Shown in pieces: positions 17,171 through 26,017 of a stretch of DNA of 64,000 nucleotides. Source of the DNA: CAVPNY01 sp963706905. GTDB lineage: Bacteria; Chloroflexota; Anaerolineae; Anaerolineales; UBA4823. Both the position numbers and the translations under genes were made by a program. The stretch is from the NCBI GenBank assembly GCA_963706905.1, contig CAVPNY010000014.1, positions 108,571-172,570 on the forward strand. Reading direction: 5' to 3'. Every line of letters starts with the position of its first letter. The stretch's first letter is position 1. The notes beneath the pieces were generated by a model. It was given only the letters and a program-made list of their open reading frames with translations, made no database searches and was not told the DNA's origin.

Positions 17171-17223
17171 GACACTGAGCTTGTCGAAGTGACAGTCGAA
17201 GCGCGCATGGCCTACGCTTCATC

Positions 17224-17956
17224 TCAGTCAGCTTTAACCGCCCTCACACACATAAACCCTGGACTCCGGCTCAACTCCGCGAAATCTTCAGGATCCTTCT
17301 GGCGGAACTCCTCCGTGGGCAGCGGTTCCAGGATGTGTTCCAGGATGAAACCTGCCCGGATCAGCGGGTTGATCACCGCGCTCATCGGACGCCGGTACGA
17401 AGGCACCTGCACAGGTTCACCAAATCCATTCCAAACGTATTCAACCCGCTCAACTTCGAAGTAAATACTGCTCTCCTGGTGGATCGCATATTGCGCATAC
17501 GGGTGTTCCATTGAGAACACCAGATGCCCATCCATCTTTAAGCACGCGATAGAACTCCCCGAAGACCTGCTCCCAATCCTTCAAGTAATCCATGGCCAGC
17601 GGGCTGACCACGATATCAAACCAGCCATCTCGCAAAAAATCCAGCGGCTGTTCCAGATTGGCGTGCACGAACTCGACCCTGTCACCCAGCCTGTGCCTCG
17701 CCAGCCTGAGCATCTTTTCGTTGACATCGATCGCCACCACCTCCGCCCCGCGGTCTGCCAGCCACTCAGCGTACACGCCTGGACCGCAACCCGCATCCAG
17801 CACGCGCTTTCCCCGGACATCTGGCAACAACGACAGCGTCGCCGGCCTATCATAATAGGCATTATACGGATTGGTATCCACCTGCGCCGCGTACGCTTCT
17901 GCCAGGGCATCATAAGCTTCCTGGGCGATTGGCGTCTCATTCGGTATACTCGACAC
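17224..17956 (-). pseudogene. Class I SAM-dependent methyltransferase, frameshifted
   Basis: The N-terminal 140 residues hold motif I (VLDAGCGPGVYAEWL), motif II (VVAIDVNEKML) and the DIVVSPLAMDYLKDW motif of the Methyltransf_11 fold. After an indel near 17530 the frame changes and continues HLVFSMEHPYAQYAIH...MCVRAVKAD. Merged length (about 240 aa) is normal. The substrate is unknown. The IS3 element inserted 49 bp upstream of the start, which probably displaced its promoter. Confidence 0.85.
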
Positions 17957-18064
17957 ACCAATGTCTCCTACTTAAGCCAGATAGTCCAGTCTGGCGCATT
18001 CCATGTGTCGTCCTGATATATATTTACAGGTATAAGTGAGCCAACCGATGAAACAGGTGTCAGG

Positions 18065-18460
18065 ATGACCAAGCAGAAGATCAAAAGATACAGTGAAGGC
18101 TTCAAACGCCAGGTGGTAGCAGAATACGAAGCAGGGAGCAGTATACCGGCGCTGAATAAAAAATATGGCATTACGGGTGGGTCGACCATCCGAGATTGGA
18201 TTAAGAAATACGCCAAGGAAGGCTTTCGGCATGAACTGGTGCGGATCCAGACAACAGAAGAAGCCAACCGGGTGAAAGAGTTGGAGCAGCAGGTCCAGCA
18301 GTTGGAGCAAGCGTTGGGCAAAGTGGTGCTAGAGAAGTTGAAGCTGGAAAGCATTCTGGAAGAGCTCGAAGGGACATATGGTGTGGAAGTGAAAAAAAAC
18401 GCAGTTGCATCATCCAGCGATTGGTCCGCAAAGTCCAAGAGCAGGCAGGCAGGCCAGTGA
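18065..18460 (+). CDS. IS3-family transposase OrfA
   Basis: A 131-aa protein with an N-terminal helix-turn-helix (FKRQVVAEYEAGSSIPALNKKYGI, then GGSTIRDWIKKY) that binds the inverted repeats, and a leucine-zipper-like coiled coil (VKELEQQVQQLEQALGKVVLEKLKLE) for multimerisation. At 18392-18399 a run of eight A then C gives the slippery heptamer A-AAA-AAC in frame. This should drive -1 ribosomal frameshifting into OrfB, yielding the OrfAB transposase as in other IS3 elements. Confidence 0.92.
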   Translation: MTKQKIKRYSEGFKRQVVAEYEAGSSIPALNKKYGITGGSTIRDWIKKYAKEGFRHELVRIQTTEEANRVKELEQQVQQLEQALGKVVLEKLKLESILEELEGTYGVEVKKNAVASSSDWSAKSKSRQAGQ

Positions 18461-19332
18461 ATATGGATCAAATCTGCGCTCAATTTGGCATCAGTCGCCA
18501 GGCATATTACCAGAAGCGCAGCCGGGAAGTAATCCGTCAGGCAGCCGATGAAATTGTCCTGGAACTGGTACGGCAGGTGCGCCGTAAGCATCCCCGCATG
18601 GGAGGGCGCAAGCTGTTGTTCAAAATTCAGCCTATGTTGGCCGCTGAAGGACTGCAAATCGGCCGCGATCGGCTGTTTGAGGTGCTGCGCAGCCAGGATT
18701 TGCTGGTTAATCCGACCAAAATACGCCGTCGGACGACCATTCCAGGCCTGTGGCGAGCTCCCAACCTGCTGCCAGGCATGACCATCTTCCGCCCTAACCA
18801 GGTCTGGGTCTGTGACATCACCTACCTGGAGATAGAAATTGGCTCCTTTGCCTACCTCTTCCTGCTCATGGATTTGTACACCCGTTTTATTGTCGGCTGG
18901 CATGTGGCCAACTCTCTGGTTACTGATGGCGCCCTGACTAGTCTGCGGATGGCGCTCCAACACTACACAATCACAGCACAACCGCTCATCCACCATAGCG
19001 ATCATGGGGTCCAATACACCAGTCATGCCTACATGAACACTTTGCTGCATCACCAGATCCAGCCTAGCATGGGAGCCGTTGGCAACTGTTACGACAACAT
19101 TTTCGCCGAACGTGTCATCGGCATCCTCAAAGGCGAGTATTACCTGGCGGATCGCTTTATTGACCATTCTCAAGTTACCCAGGCTGTTCATCAAGCTGTC
19201 CATCTTTATAATACCGATCGTCCGCATTTAGCACTCAACCTGGCGACCCCGAGTGAGGTGTACTCCGGTCTTTGCCAGGATATTCCACCGGTTGTGATTC
19301 AGCCGGCACAGGAACGATATTCTGAAAACTAA
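18421..19332 (+). CDS. IS3-family transposase OrfB (DDE integrase core)
   Basis: A 303-aa reading frame from a TTG, more likely expressed as an OrfAB fusion through the upstream slippery site. An HTH_21-like region (RKHPRMGGRKLL) precedes the rve core. The three catalytic acidic residues are visible: Asp in WVCDITYLE, Asp in IHHSDHGVQYTS and Glu in DNIFAERVIGILKGEY. The last segment YNTDRPHLALNLATPSEVY is a common IS3 ending. It cuts and rejoins IS ends through a circular intermediate. Confidence 0.94.
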   Translation: MVRKVQEQAGRPVNMDQICAQFGISRQAYYQKRSREVIRQAADEIVLELVRQVRRKHPRMGGRKLLFKIQPMLAAEGLQIGRDRLFEVLRSQDLLVNPTKIRRRTTIPGLWRAPNLLPGMTIFRPNQVWVCDITYLEIEIGSFAYLFLLMDLYTRFIVGWHVANSLVTDGALTSLRMALQHYTITAQPLIHHSDHGVQYTSHAYMNTLLHHQIQPSMGAVGNCYDNIFAERVIGILKGEYYLADRFIDHSQVTQAVHQAVHLYNTDRPHLALNLATPSEVYSGLCQDIPPVVIQPAQERYSEN

Positions 19333-19430
19333 TATTTCCTGTAAACATTTTTCAGGACTTGACACCATATTCATTATTCCGATCACTGTAAACTATACAC
19401 TGAGGCTGGATACTGCCAACTAACCTCTTC

Positions 19431-19766
19431 CTACATTCTACCCAGCAGCTCTTCGAGCACGCGCTGCATGGTTCGATTGTACCGCTGCACAGCATCCCGA
19501 CCTTCATCCGTCAGGCGGATCAGCGTGCGCGGCACACGGTCGACGAAGGTCTTCTCAATGCTCACATAGCCGGCTTTTTCCAGCCTGCGCAGATTGGGGG
19601 ACAGGTTGCCGCGCGTCAGGCCGGTCTGAGTCAGCAGGAAGGTAAACTCGGCGCTGTCGACGATGTTTAAAAAAGCCAGGATTTTCATCCACGCGGGAGC
19701 GTGAATGGCAGGATCGAGATCGTCGATCGGCTGCAGCGGGTTGGAAGAATGATCAGGCTGGGCCAT
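19431..19766 (-). CDS. Winged-helix transcriptional regulator
   Basis: A 111-aa protein with a MarR/ArsR-like winged helix (DSAEFTFLLTQTGLTRGNLSPNLRRLEKAGYVSIEKTF, then PRTLIRLTDEGRDAV). It overlaps the end of the membrane-protein gene by 14 bp, as in the common two-gene unit of a small HTH regulator with a multispan membrane protein. It most likely represses its own operon by binding the paired palindromes at 20396-20427. Confidence 0.88.
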   Translation of the reverse strand: MAQPDHSSNPLQPIDDLDPAIHAPAWMKILAFLNIVDSAEFTFLLTQTGLTRGNLSPNLRRLEKAGYVSIEKTFVDRVPRTLIRLTDEGRDAVQRYNRTMQRVLEELLGRM

Positions 19767-20361
19767 GCTTCAACTTATTATGCACTGGCGGATATTTGTG
19801 TAAGAAGTGCGCCAGCAGAATAACTCCAACAAACATGATGACTAGGCCCAGGGCGATGAACATCAGGCTTTCCGGCAAGCTGGCCAGCGCGCAGGCGATC
19901 GCCAGGACCATGCACAGCAGCCCGTACGCGATCAGCCGCTTAATATCGATGAGCAATCCAGCGATTAGCAGGAGCAGGGTGACCATCGCCGCGTAAATCA
20001 ATATCCCGTCCTCACCCAGGTCAGCCATCTCATCGGGCACCGCCAGGACCAGCCCTGCGATAGCCATGATCAACACGCTTAACAACACTGCCAGGATGGC
20101 GTCCAGTCGCTTGCGACCACTTTGACCGGACTCCCCCTGGAAATGTACATACCCCAGGCGAGGTACGGTGAGTGCATTCTTGATCGGGATATAGGCAAGC
20201 AACGGCAGCCAGGCCAGCAGAGCAATAAATGGAGCCTTCAGGGCCAGGCAAACACCGAAGGTGAATGCCATCCACCCGATCATCAAATCGATAATGCCAT
20301 CCTGATGATAAGCAAGGTATGCCCGGCGGGTCAGGGCTTTGAGATCAGATGCTTGGGACAT
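19753..20361 (-). CDS. Membrane protein co-encoded with a winged-helix regulator
   Basis: About 202 aa from the MSQASDL Met, which follows GGGGG. At least five hydrophobic segments are seen (GWMAFTFGVCLAL, FIALLAWLPLLAYI, ILAVLLSVLIMAIAGLVLAV, AMVTLLLLIAGLLI, LLCMVLAIACALA, MFIALGLVIMFVGVILLAHFL). The N-terminal LTRRAYLAYHQDGIIDL motif is typical of this family. The transported substrate or signal is unknown. It overlaps the regulator gene. Confidence 0.78.
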   Translation of the reverse strand: MSQASDLKALTRRAYLAYHQDGIIDLMIGWMAFTFGVCLALKAPFIALLAWLPLLAYIPIKNALTVPRLGYVHFQGESGQSGRKRLDAILAVLLSVLIMAIAGLVLAVPDEMADLGEDGILIYAAMVTLLLLIAGLLIDIKRLIAYGLLCMVLAIACALASLPESLMFIALGLVIMFVGVILLAHFLHKYPPVHNKLKHGPA

Positions 20362-20392
20362 GCCAACCCCCACTAGTGAATCATACCGTAGG

Positions 20393-20427
20393 ATTATAAA
20401 CTAGTTTATGGTATAAACTAGTTTATA
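20393..20427 (-). promoter_or_regulatory. Two palindromic operators over a -10 box
   Basis: ATAAACTAGTTTAT at 20396-20409 and TATAAACTAGTTTATA at 20412-20427 are perfect palindromes with centres 17 bp apart. A minus-strand TATAAT (20393-20398) abuts the first. The layout fits two dimers of the co-encoded winged-helix protein covering its own promoter. Confidence 0.75.
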
Positions 20428-20495
20428 TATATTATATGCTGTCTGAAGTATTTGTCAATAGGGAACCAATTTATATCGAGCGGTGTATTCATCGT

Positions 20496-21014
20496 ATGAT
20501 GACCATACACCGCTCTTTTATTTACTTCCTGTTGGTAAGTATGTTACTGACCGGCTGCGAGGGATTCGAGAAACCCGCCGCCGCAGGCATGCAAACCCCC
20601 AGCGCAATCCCCACCCAAAGCTTCCTGGTGGGTGACTGCCCGGTGACACGACCTGCCTGGGTCAAACCGCCCGACGATACTGCTGTTGTCAACCCGCCTG
20701 AGTTTGGCTATTACTTCGTGAACGCAGATCGCTCGCTTTGGGCTTCCGCCTGGTGGACAGGACTGGCAGATTATCGCTTACAAGTGAGAAATGAAGGCGA
20801 AAAGGTGGGCTGGTTCCGGCCCGCCGGAGCTGAACTGAAGATTACCGGCAGACGCTTGGACGCCCAGGCCCCTCCCCTGAAAGCCGACATTCCGTGCTGC
20901 TATCCGACTCGCTTTCAAGCCACCGGTTTGTATTTTCCCACGCCGGGTTGCTGGGAGGTGACAGCCAGGGCCGCCGACAGCCTGATTACATTTGTAGTCA
21001 AGGTCGAGCCCTGA
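20496..21014 (+). CDS. Lipoprotein of unknown function
   Basis: About 172 aa from the MMTIHRSF start; an earlier reading from 20436 adds residues that do not look like a signal peptide. The signal sequence ends LLTGC (Cys21). The mature protein has conserved-looking WKPxxD-like features (RPAWVKPPDDTAVVNPPEFGYYFVNADRSLWASAWW) and a C-terminal beta domain with a CC pair (DIPCCYPTRFQATGLYFPTPGCWEVTARA), similar to exported Ig-like folds. It is divergent from the winged-helix unit, and its promoter may overlap the same operators. No start-proximal SD is obvious. Confidence 0.7.
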   Translation: MMTIHRSFIYFLLVSMLLTGCEGFEKPAAAGMQTPSAIPTQSFLVGDCPVTRPAWVKPPDDTAVVNPPEFGYYFVNADRSLWASAWWTGLADYRLQVRNEGEKVGWFRPAGAELKITGRRLDAQAPPLKADIPCCYPTRFQATGLYFPTPGCWEVTARAADSLITFVVKVEP

Positions 21015-21154
21015 TCAATACCCAGCCGTGTTTTAAACCCCCTCCAGTAAATCACTCCCGCCGCAATTGAAATCAGCGGGAGAACTACACATCGATATGG
21101 ATCCTCGGGCTAAAATCTGCGTCGGTCGCCAGGCCGCGTGTACTAAGTCCCTAC

Positions 21155-21213
21155 TTGACTCCTGGTAGGTTATCTGCTAATATATCGATGTACAACATGT
21201 CGTGACACGACAT
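21155..21213 (+). promoter_or_regulatory. Promoter with downstream palindromic operator for the SPFH gene
   Basis: TTGACT (21155-21160), 17-bp spacer, TAATAT (21178-21183). Fourteen bases further, 21197-21213 is a perfect 8-1-8 palindrome (ATGTCGTG A CACGACAT). Placed just after the transcription start, it suits a repressor site. Confidence 0.65.
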
Positions 21214-21257
21214 ATCGGGCGGGCTTTTCATTGGTCTTCTTCAACTGGAGGTGAAAT

Positions 21258-22240
21258 ATGTCGGAAAACATGCAATCGGAGCCTGATCTGCCGAAAGAAA
21301 CGGTTAACAGCAACGAGGCGTACGCAGGTTATGGAGCAGGCTGACAAAGAATGCAACCCTGATCCTTTTAGTTTTTATCGCTGGGTTCGCCTTGTTTTCC
21401 GTGGCGAGGTCGGCGGTGTACAAAATCCGTCCGTACGAGCGCGGCCTGCATCTGCGGGGCGGAAAATTTATCAATGTTGATCAGCCAGGATGGCATTTCA
21501 AAATCCCCTTTGCGGATACCGTCATCGGCGTAATGATCATTGAAAGATCTGGTATGATCGAAAAGCTTGCCGCGATGACCGCAGACGATGTTACCATGGA
21601 TATATCCCTGCTCTATACGTACCGTGTAGCTGACCCGGTGCGATATCAATTGGAAGTGCTCGATCCGGATAAAATCGTGGCGGGTTTCGTACAGGGCGAG
21701 TTGAGAGATCTGGTCAATACCCAAAAAATGAACGATGTGCTTCACCTTCGAGCGGATTTTAACCAGGAATTGTTCACGGCATTGAAGGAAAAAGAGGATC
21801 AATACGGAATTGAATTTATCCTGGTGCAAGTCCAGAACGCCTCACCGCCTGCCGAGGTGTTGAGTGCGATCAAAGATAAAATGGTGGCAGAACAACTTCA
21901 GGAAAAGGCAATCATGGATGCCACTCAGCAACGCACCCTGGCAGATAGTGAATTCTATACCGCGGAGAAGCAGGCTGATGGGGATGCTTACCAGATCACT
22001 ACCCTGGCAGAGGCAGATGCCACGCGCATCAGCCTGACGGCAGAGGCGCAGAAAGAAGCGCTGCGGGCAGTGTTAGCGGAGCTGGAAGGAAAGGGAACCC
22101 TGGCTGAGGAGTACATCCAGGTGCTGATCGCCCAGGAGCTGCGTCAGAACAGCAAGTGGATTATCAGCAACGGTGGTGCGATGCCGATTATCGATCTGGG
22201 CGAAACCACCATCGAGACGGAAGTACCGGCTGTGCCCTGA
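21258..22240 (+). pseudogene. SPFH/Band 7 (prohibitin-like) membrane protein, frameshifted
   Basis: GGAGG lies 6 nt before the ATG at 21258. The first 28 codons (MSENMQSEPDLPKETVNS...) run into a stop. After an indel near 21338 the frame continues with a transmembrane helix (NATLILLVFIAGFALFSVA) and a full SPFH domain (YKIRPYERGLHLRGGKF, DDVTMDISLLYTYRVADPVRYQ, DLVNTQKMNDVL). The C-terminal half is a coiled coil rich in Ala/Glu, as in prohibitins and HflC. Such proteins form membrane scaffolds. Merged length is about 325 aa. Internal initiation at 21392 would remove the membrane anchor. Confidence 0.8.
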
Positions 22241-22295
22241 GGATGGATACCACAGCAGAGCAGTCCTTCCCTTCATAAAACAGGTTCTCTCCAAT

Positions 22296-22685
22296 TTACT
22301 TCTCAGCCGTTGCGACATGGGCATGTAGCCAGGTTGCTATTTCAGCCAATTCGTGTCTGGACTGAGCCACACCCAGGGTGAACTTCTCAAGTTCGTCATT
22401 TGTCGCATTCAATCGGTATCCATTGATTTGCAGGAAAAAGGCTGCTGCCGCGATGCCAGTCCGTTTGTTTCCATCCAGGAATGGGTGATTACTGATCAGC
22501 GAGTCCATTAAGGCAGCCGCCTTCGTAAACAAATCGGGATATAAATCTTGATCATCGAAACTGGCCTGAGGCCTGGCAACCGCAGATAGTAAGGAACCAA
22601 GTTCCCGCACGCCATGACTGCCGTCTGTTTCAGCCACCAGCCGGGCATGCAGAAACAGGATCTGCTCCACGGTCAGGTAGATCAT
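22296..22685 (-). CDS. doc: Doc-type Fic toxin
   Basis: A 129-aa protein with the Fic/Doc core motif HPFLDGNKRT (His67 to Arg75). Position 71 is Asp with Lys at 74, as in Doc, which phosphorylates EF-Tu at threonine and so arrests translation. The start overlaps the last base of the antitoxin stop. The length is typical for Doc. No inhibitory (S/T)xxxE(G/N) helix is seen, which fits a separate antitoxin. Confidence 0.9.
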   Translation of the reverse strand: MIYLTVEQILFLHARLVAETDGSHGVRELGSLLSAVARPQASFDDQDLYPDLFTKAAALMDSLISNHPFLDGNKRTGIAAAAFFLQINGYRLNATNDELEKFTLGVAQSRHELAEIATWLHAHVATAEK

Positions 22686-22930
22686 TATTTAGCCAGGGCT
22701 TCCAATGCCGGTCGGTACTGTTCGATGAATTCTGCTACCTGATGAGCAAATTCCTCATCTACCCCAGCGGCTGCCAGAGGCTCTTCTGCTTGAGTAATAA
22801 CAACCTGTCGTCTATCTCGATCCAGATCGACATAGACATCTGATCCCTCGGAAATACCTAATAGTTCCAGTGCATCTTTCGGAAGGGAAACCACCACGCT
22901 ATTTCCAGTTTTGAATACTTTCCGTAACAT
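22685..22930 (-). CDS. AbrB/MazE-type antitoxin of the Doc toxin
   Basis: An 81-aa protein with a swapped-hairpin AbrB domain (VFKTGNSVVVSLPKDALELLGISEGSDVYVDLD) for DNA binding, and a C-terminal helix (EEFAHQVAEFIEQYRPALEALAK) suited to neutralise Doc. It precedes the toxin and touches it by one base. GAGGAG precedes the ATG. It probably autoregulates the pair. Confidence 0.88.
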   Translation of the reverse strand: MLRKVFKTGNSVVVSLPKDALELLGISEGSDVYVDLDRDRRQVVITQAEEPLAAAGVDEEFAHQVAEFIEQYRPALEALAK

Positions 22931-23264
22931 TGCCTGCTCCTCAACTTTCGATCCTGCATTGTATCCATATTTGAGTGGCGCACTGACACAACGCCAAACC
23001 GAACATGAACATCCTTAGCGAGAATTCTTGTTGTTATGTAATTACGGTGTAAGTATACTATGAAGGCAAGACGAAATGAACCGATACATCGAAACGCCAG
23101 GGTTGGTTGTATACTATCCATGAGGCAGTCAATAATCTGGTCCTCCTGGGATAGCCTGTCCTAAAGCGACGATCATTTCTAATGGCAGAGGCGTAAGATG
23201 GACGAGAATAGCAGCCTGTACCAGCCCGTTGCCCAAGAACGTCAAACAAAATTCCTTTGACTGA
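22931..23264. other. Intergenic region, no gene seen
   Basis: About 330 bp between the toxin-antitoxin pair and DUF1801. The antitoxin promoter must lie here, but no clear consensus, repeat or conserved ORF was found. Confidence 0.4.
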
Positions 23265-23633
23265 TCAATCCGATTTCTTCAAGTTTTCTGCCACCCTGAA
23301 CTGTGTAATCCGGCGGATTAAATCATAAGGCATCGGCTCATCGATCGGGAATTGAACGGCCCCCTTCGACCATTTATAGCGGGCAATTTCATCCTTAAAC
23401 GCTTCGATGCCGCTGGGGGTTGGATAAAATCCGATATGATTTGGGAATGCGGCGAAATGGACCAGATTCCCATTTAGAAAAAAGGTTGGCATCTGGTAGC
23501 TTATTATTTCTGTGGCTTGCGGGGCAGACTCTTTAATAACCGTTCGGATGTGGGTCAGGATTTGTCTCACATCTTCCGGGAATCCTGAGATATATTCATC
23601 AATCGTTTGCGGAGCGCTGCTATTTTTTTGCAT
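23265..23633 (-). CDS. DUF1801-family protein
   Basis: A 122-aa protein: APQTIDEYISGFPEDVRQILTHIRTVIKESAPQATEIISYQMPTFFLNGNLVHFAAF, then HIGFYPTPSGIEAF and AVQFPIDEPMPYDLI. This is the DUF1801 (YdhG/iron-chaperone-like) fold in full. It closely resembles the gene at 43635-44012, so the two are paralogs. The biochemical role of the family is not established. Confidence 0.87.
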   Translation of the reverse strand: MQKNSSAPQTIDEYISGFPEDVRQILTHIRTVIKESAPQATEIISYQMPTFFLNGNLVHFAAFPNHIGFYPTPSGIEAFKDEIARYKWSKGAVQFPIDEPMPYDLIRRITQFRVAENLKKSD

Positions 23634-23943
23634 GGCATTCCCTTTCTAAGCCGGTAATAAGCCGATATTCTTCTCTCGTCCCCACCCATGCCGGATGAAA
23701 ACAGGATATATCTGACCAGCTTCAGCAGACTTGCGTGCTGACCCGAAACATTCAATCAAATTACGACCATTTTACTACGATTACTCGACCAGTTTACCAC
23801 CTCACTCAGCAAAATGAATGTTTCTTTTCAATGGATCGGATTAATTGGATCATCCAGAACCTATGATATATTGAGGGCTCATTGACAATCCAAGTCTTTT
23901 GTTCAATCCGATCTATGACTGACGAAAGGGCGTAGCAAAGCTT
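23634..23943. other. Intergenic region before the esterase gene
   Basis: About 310 bp, AT-rich. A TTGACA at 23882-23887 lies about 55 bp before the esterase ATG, without a good -10. Nothing else was recognised. Confidence 0.35.
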
Positions 23944-24891
23944 ATGGCACGCGACCTTGATTTGATCCATCCGGAATTGCGTCAGGTGGCCAAAATAATG
24001 CCCCCAATTTCCTTTAACCGGAGCAACCTTTGGCTCATCCGATTGTTAACAAATTTACAACCAAAACCGAAAATTCCCAATAACATCCAAATTGACAATC
24101 TATTTATCCAAAGCCAGGACCTGAATCACAACCTTCGTCTACGGATTTATCAATCTAAAACGATCGTTTCTCCAGCGCCTGGATTGGTTTGGATGCATGG
24201 AGGAGGATTTATTCTCGGGAAACCCGAAATGGATGATCCGTTATTAATTCCGTTTGCCCAAGAATTGGGAATTAAGATCGTTTCGATTGATTATCGATAC
24301 GCTCCGGAACACCCATTTCCGACTCCGCTTGACGATTGTTACACTGCTTTAAAATGGGTCCACTCCCATGCACAGACGATGGGCATCGACCCCAACACAA
24401 TAGCCGTCGGAGGGGAAAGCGCTGGTGGGGGTTTGGCAGCTACACTCGTCCAACTGGCTCAAGATCGCCAGGAGGTCAAACCCATTTTCCAAATGCTGAT
24501 TTATCCCATGTTAGACGACAGGTCATCCATTCGTTCCGATCTGGCGAACAAAGACTGGATGACCTGGAGTTAAGCAAGCAATCAATTTGGATGGGAGGCC
24601 TATCTCCAACAAAAATGTGGATCAGAGCATTTACCAGCCTATTCGGTGGCTTCCCGGCGAGAAGACCTTAGCGGATTCCCACCGGCCTGGATCAGTGTAG
24701 GAACGCTGGATTTGTTTTATGAGGAAGTTGTGGGTTACGCGCAAAAGTTGCAAAATAGTGGCGTTGACTGTGAATTGGTGGTCATCCCCGGAGTATTTCA
24801 TGGCTTCGATTTTTTCAGCCAAAAATTACAAATTGCAAGAGATTTTCGAAAATCGCAAATTGCAGCCTTGAAAAAGTACCTTTCGGTGTAA
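23944..24891 (+). pseudogene. HSL-family esterase with an in-frame TAA
   Basis: An alpha/beta-hydrolase of the Aes/hormone-sensitive-lipase type. The oxyanion motif HGGG (MHGGGFILG), the nucleophile GESAGG and, downstream, the acid loop (GTLDLFYEE) and VFHGFD histidine are all present. A TAA at 24571-24573 interrupts the frame after TWS. Reading continues in the same frame with ASNQFGWEAYLQQK. This is a single nonsense codon, not a frameshift, and it separates Ser from the Asp and His of the triad. Total length (315 codons) is normal. Confidence 0.85.
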
Positions 24892-24940
24892 TTATCCCGC
24901 AGATATAAAACCAATAGCGAATCTCTGCCTGCCAGCGGCT

Positions 24941-26017
24941 TTATGCCATCACCACCGGTAGCCCCAGGAACTCGCTATAGCGCTGGAAGGCAGCCGCTAG
25001 GGCTTGCTCTTCCGCTTCCGACAGCCGCTTGAAGAGCGTGGTCTCGATCAGGGCCGCGGATGCCTTCAAATCTCGCCTCCAGGTTCCCACGATTTGTCCA
25101 TTCACCACGATAATATAACTCAGGGCGTTGCCCATCGCTATCAGGGCAGGGCCGATGTGCACTTCAGCAATGGCGCGGCGATCTTTATAGCCCGATATAT
25201 ATTCATCATAAATGGACAGCAAATGCACGCTGGGAGAAATAGCCTTGCCGAGCGGCGTAGATTCCGGCAGCCAGTAGTCCTGCCCGTCCACCTCGGCCTG
25301 CACCAGCCTGTCTTTGACTTCCTCCAGCCCGCTGCGGGCGTCGGCGAGGGTTAACCCGGACCACTTGGCGTAATCGTGCGGCGTGGCTGGCCCGCGGCTC
25401 AGAAAGTAGCGCCAGGTAAGCTCCACCAAAGCATCTGGGCGTGCCAGCTCCCTGACTGGCGGGACGCGCTCATCCAACAAGGCGTAGGTGAACTGCTTCC
25501 CACGCCGCCCGCCGCTGCAGATCACGCCATCCAGCTCGGCGCACATCAAGATGTACACCAATCGCAGTCCTTCTCCCGTCACAATGCCGACATTTTCGAG
25601 GGCGAGGCGCAGCTCAGCGCGAGTTAGCTGGTTGCCGCCTTCCAGGGCTTTCCCCAGGACAGCCTGACTGCGCTGGAGGATGGCGGCGTCCAACCCCTGC
25701 TGGCGATACATGGTCTCATTGCCAGCCTGGATACGCGGTGCAGACAGCGCCAGCAGCCAGCGGATATCGGCGGGCGTCACAAAATGCCAGGTGGGACGCA
25801 GCAGGTGCGTGCGCAGGATAGACCCCTGCGCCAGGGCCTGGTCGATCTGGTCGCCGGCGCCAGCCTGCATGCGCAGGCGCAATGCCCATTTCGCGCCGGC
25901 ATAATCCTGGGCCTGTACCGCCCCGAGCCAAGCGACGACATCTTCCGGCGTGCTGAGTGCAGCCCCGCTCAGGCGCTGGTTGCGCAGCCGCAGGTGGGGG
26001 ATGTCAAATTGATTCAT
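24941..26017 (-). CDS. Winged-helix DNA-binding protein, AlkX/YcaQ-like (HTH_42)
   Basis: A 358-aa protein of the winged-helix HTH_42 superfamily: LRNQRLSGAALSTPEDVVAWLGAVQAQDY, then LRPTWHFVTPADIRWLL and the C-terminal YSEFLGLPVV. The AVQAQDYAGAKWALRLR stretch corresponds to the glutamine-containing active-site segment of AlkZ/YcaQ DNA glycosylases, here with QAQ. A nucleic-acid repair role is inferred. It is one of three family members in the window. Confidence 0.8.
   Translation of the reverse strand: MNQFDIPHLRLRNQRLSGAALSTPEDVVAWLGAVQAQDYAGAKWALRLRMQAGAGDQIDQALAQGSILRTHLLRPTWHFVTPADIRWLLALSAPRIQAGNETMYRQQGLDAAILQRSQAVLGKALEGGNQLTRAELRLALENVGIVTGEGLRLVYILMCAELDGVICSGGRRGKQFTYALLDERVPPVRELARPDALVELTWRYFLSRGPATPHDYAKWSGLTLADARSGLEEVKDRLVQAEVDGQDYWLPESTPLGKAISPSVHLLSIYDEYISGYKDRRAIAEVHIGPALIAMGNALSYIIVVNGQIVGTWRRDLKASAALIETTLFKRLSEAEEQALAAAFQRYSEFLGLPVVMA

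Larger units (their letters stand above)
18005..19365 (+). mobile_element. IS3-family insertion sequence, complete
   Basis: About 1,361 bp. The ends GTGTCGTCCTGA... and, on the other strand, GTGTCAAGTCCTGA... form imperfect inverted repeats of about 28 bp sharing TCCTGA and TTTACAGG. A CAT triplet flanks both ends (18002-18004 and 19366-19368), consistent with a 3-bp target duplication. It holds orfA and orfB in overlapping frames. Both are intact, so it may still be active. Confidence 0.88.

Noticed and set aside
17968..19227. 419-codon minus-strand frame across the IS element
   Set aside because: Shadow of the transposase genes; the plus strand has all catalytic motifs.
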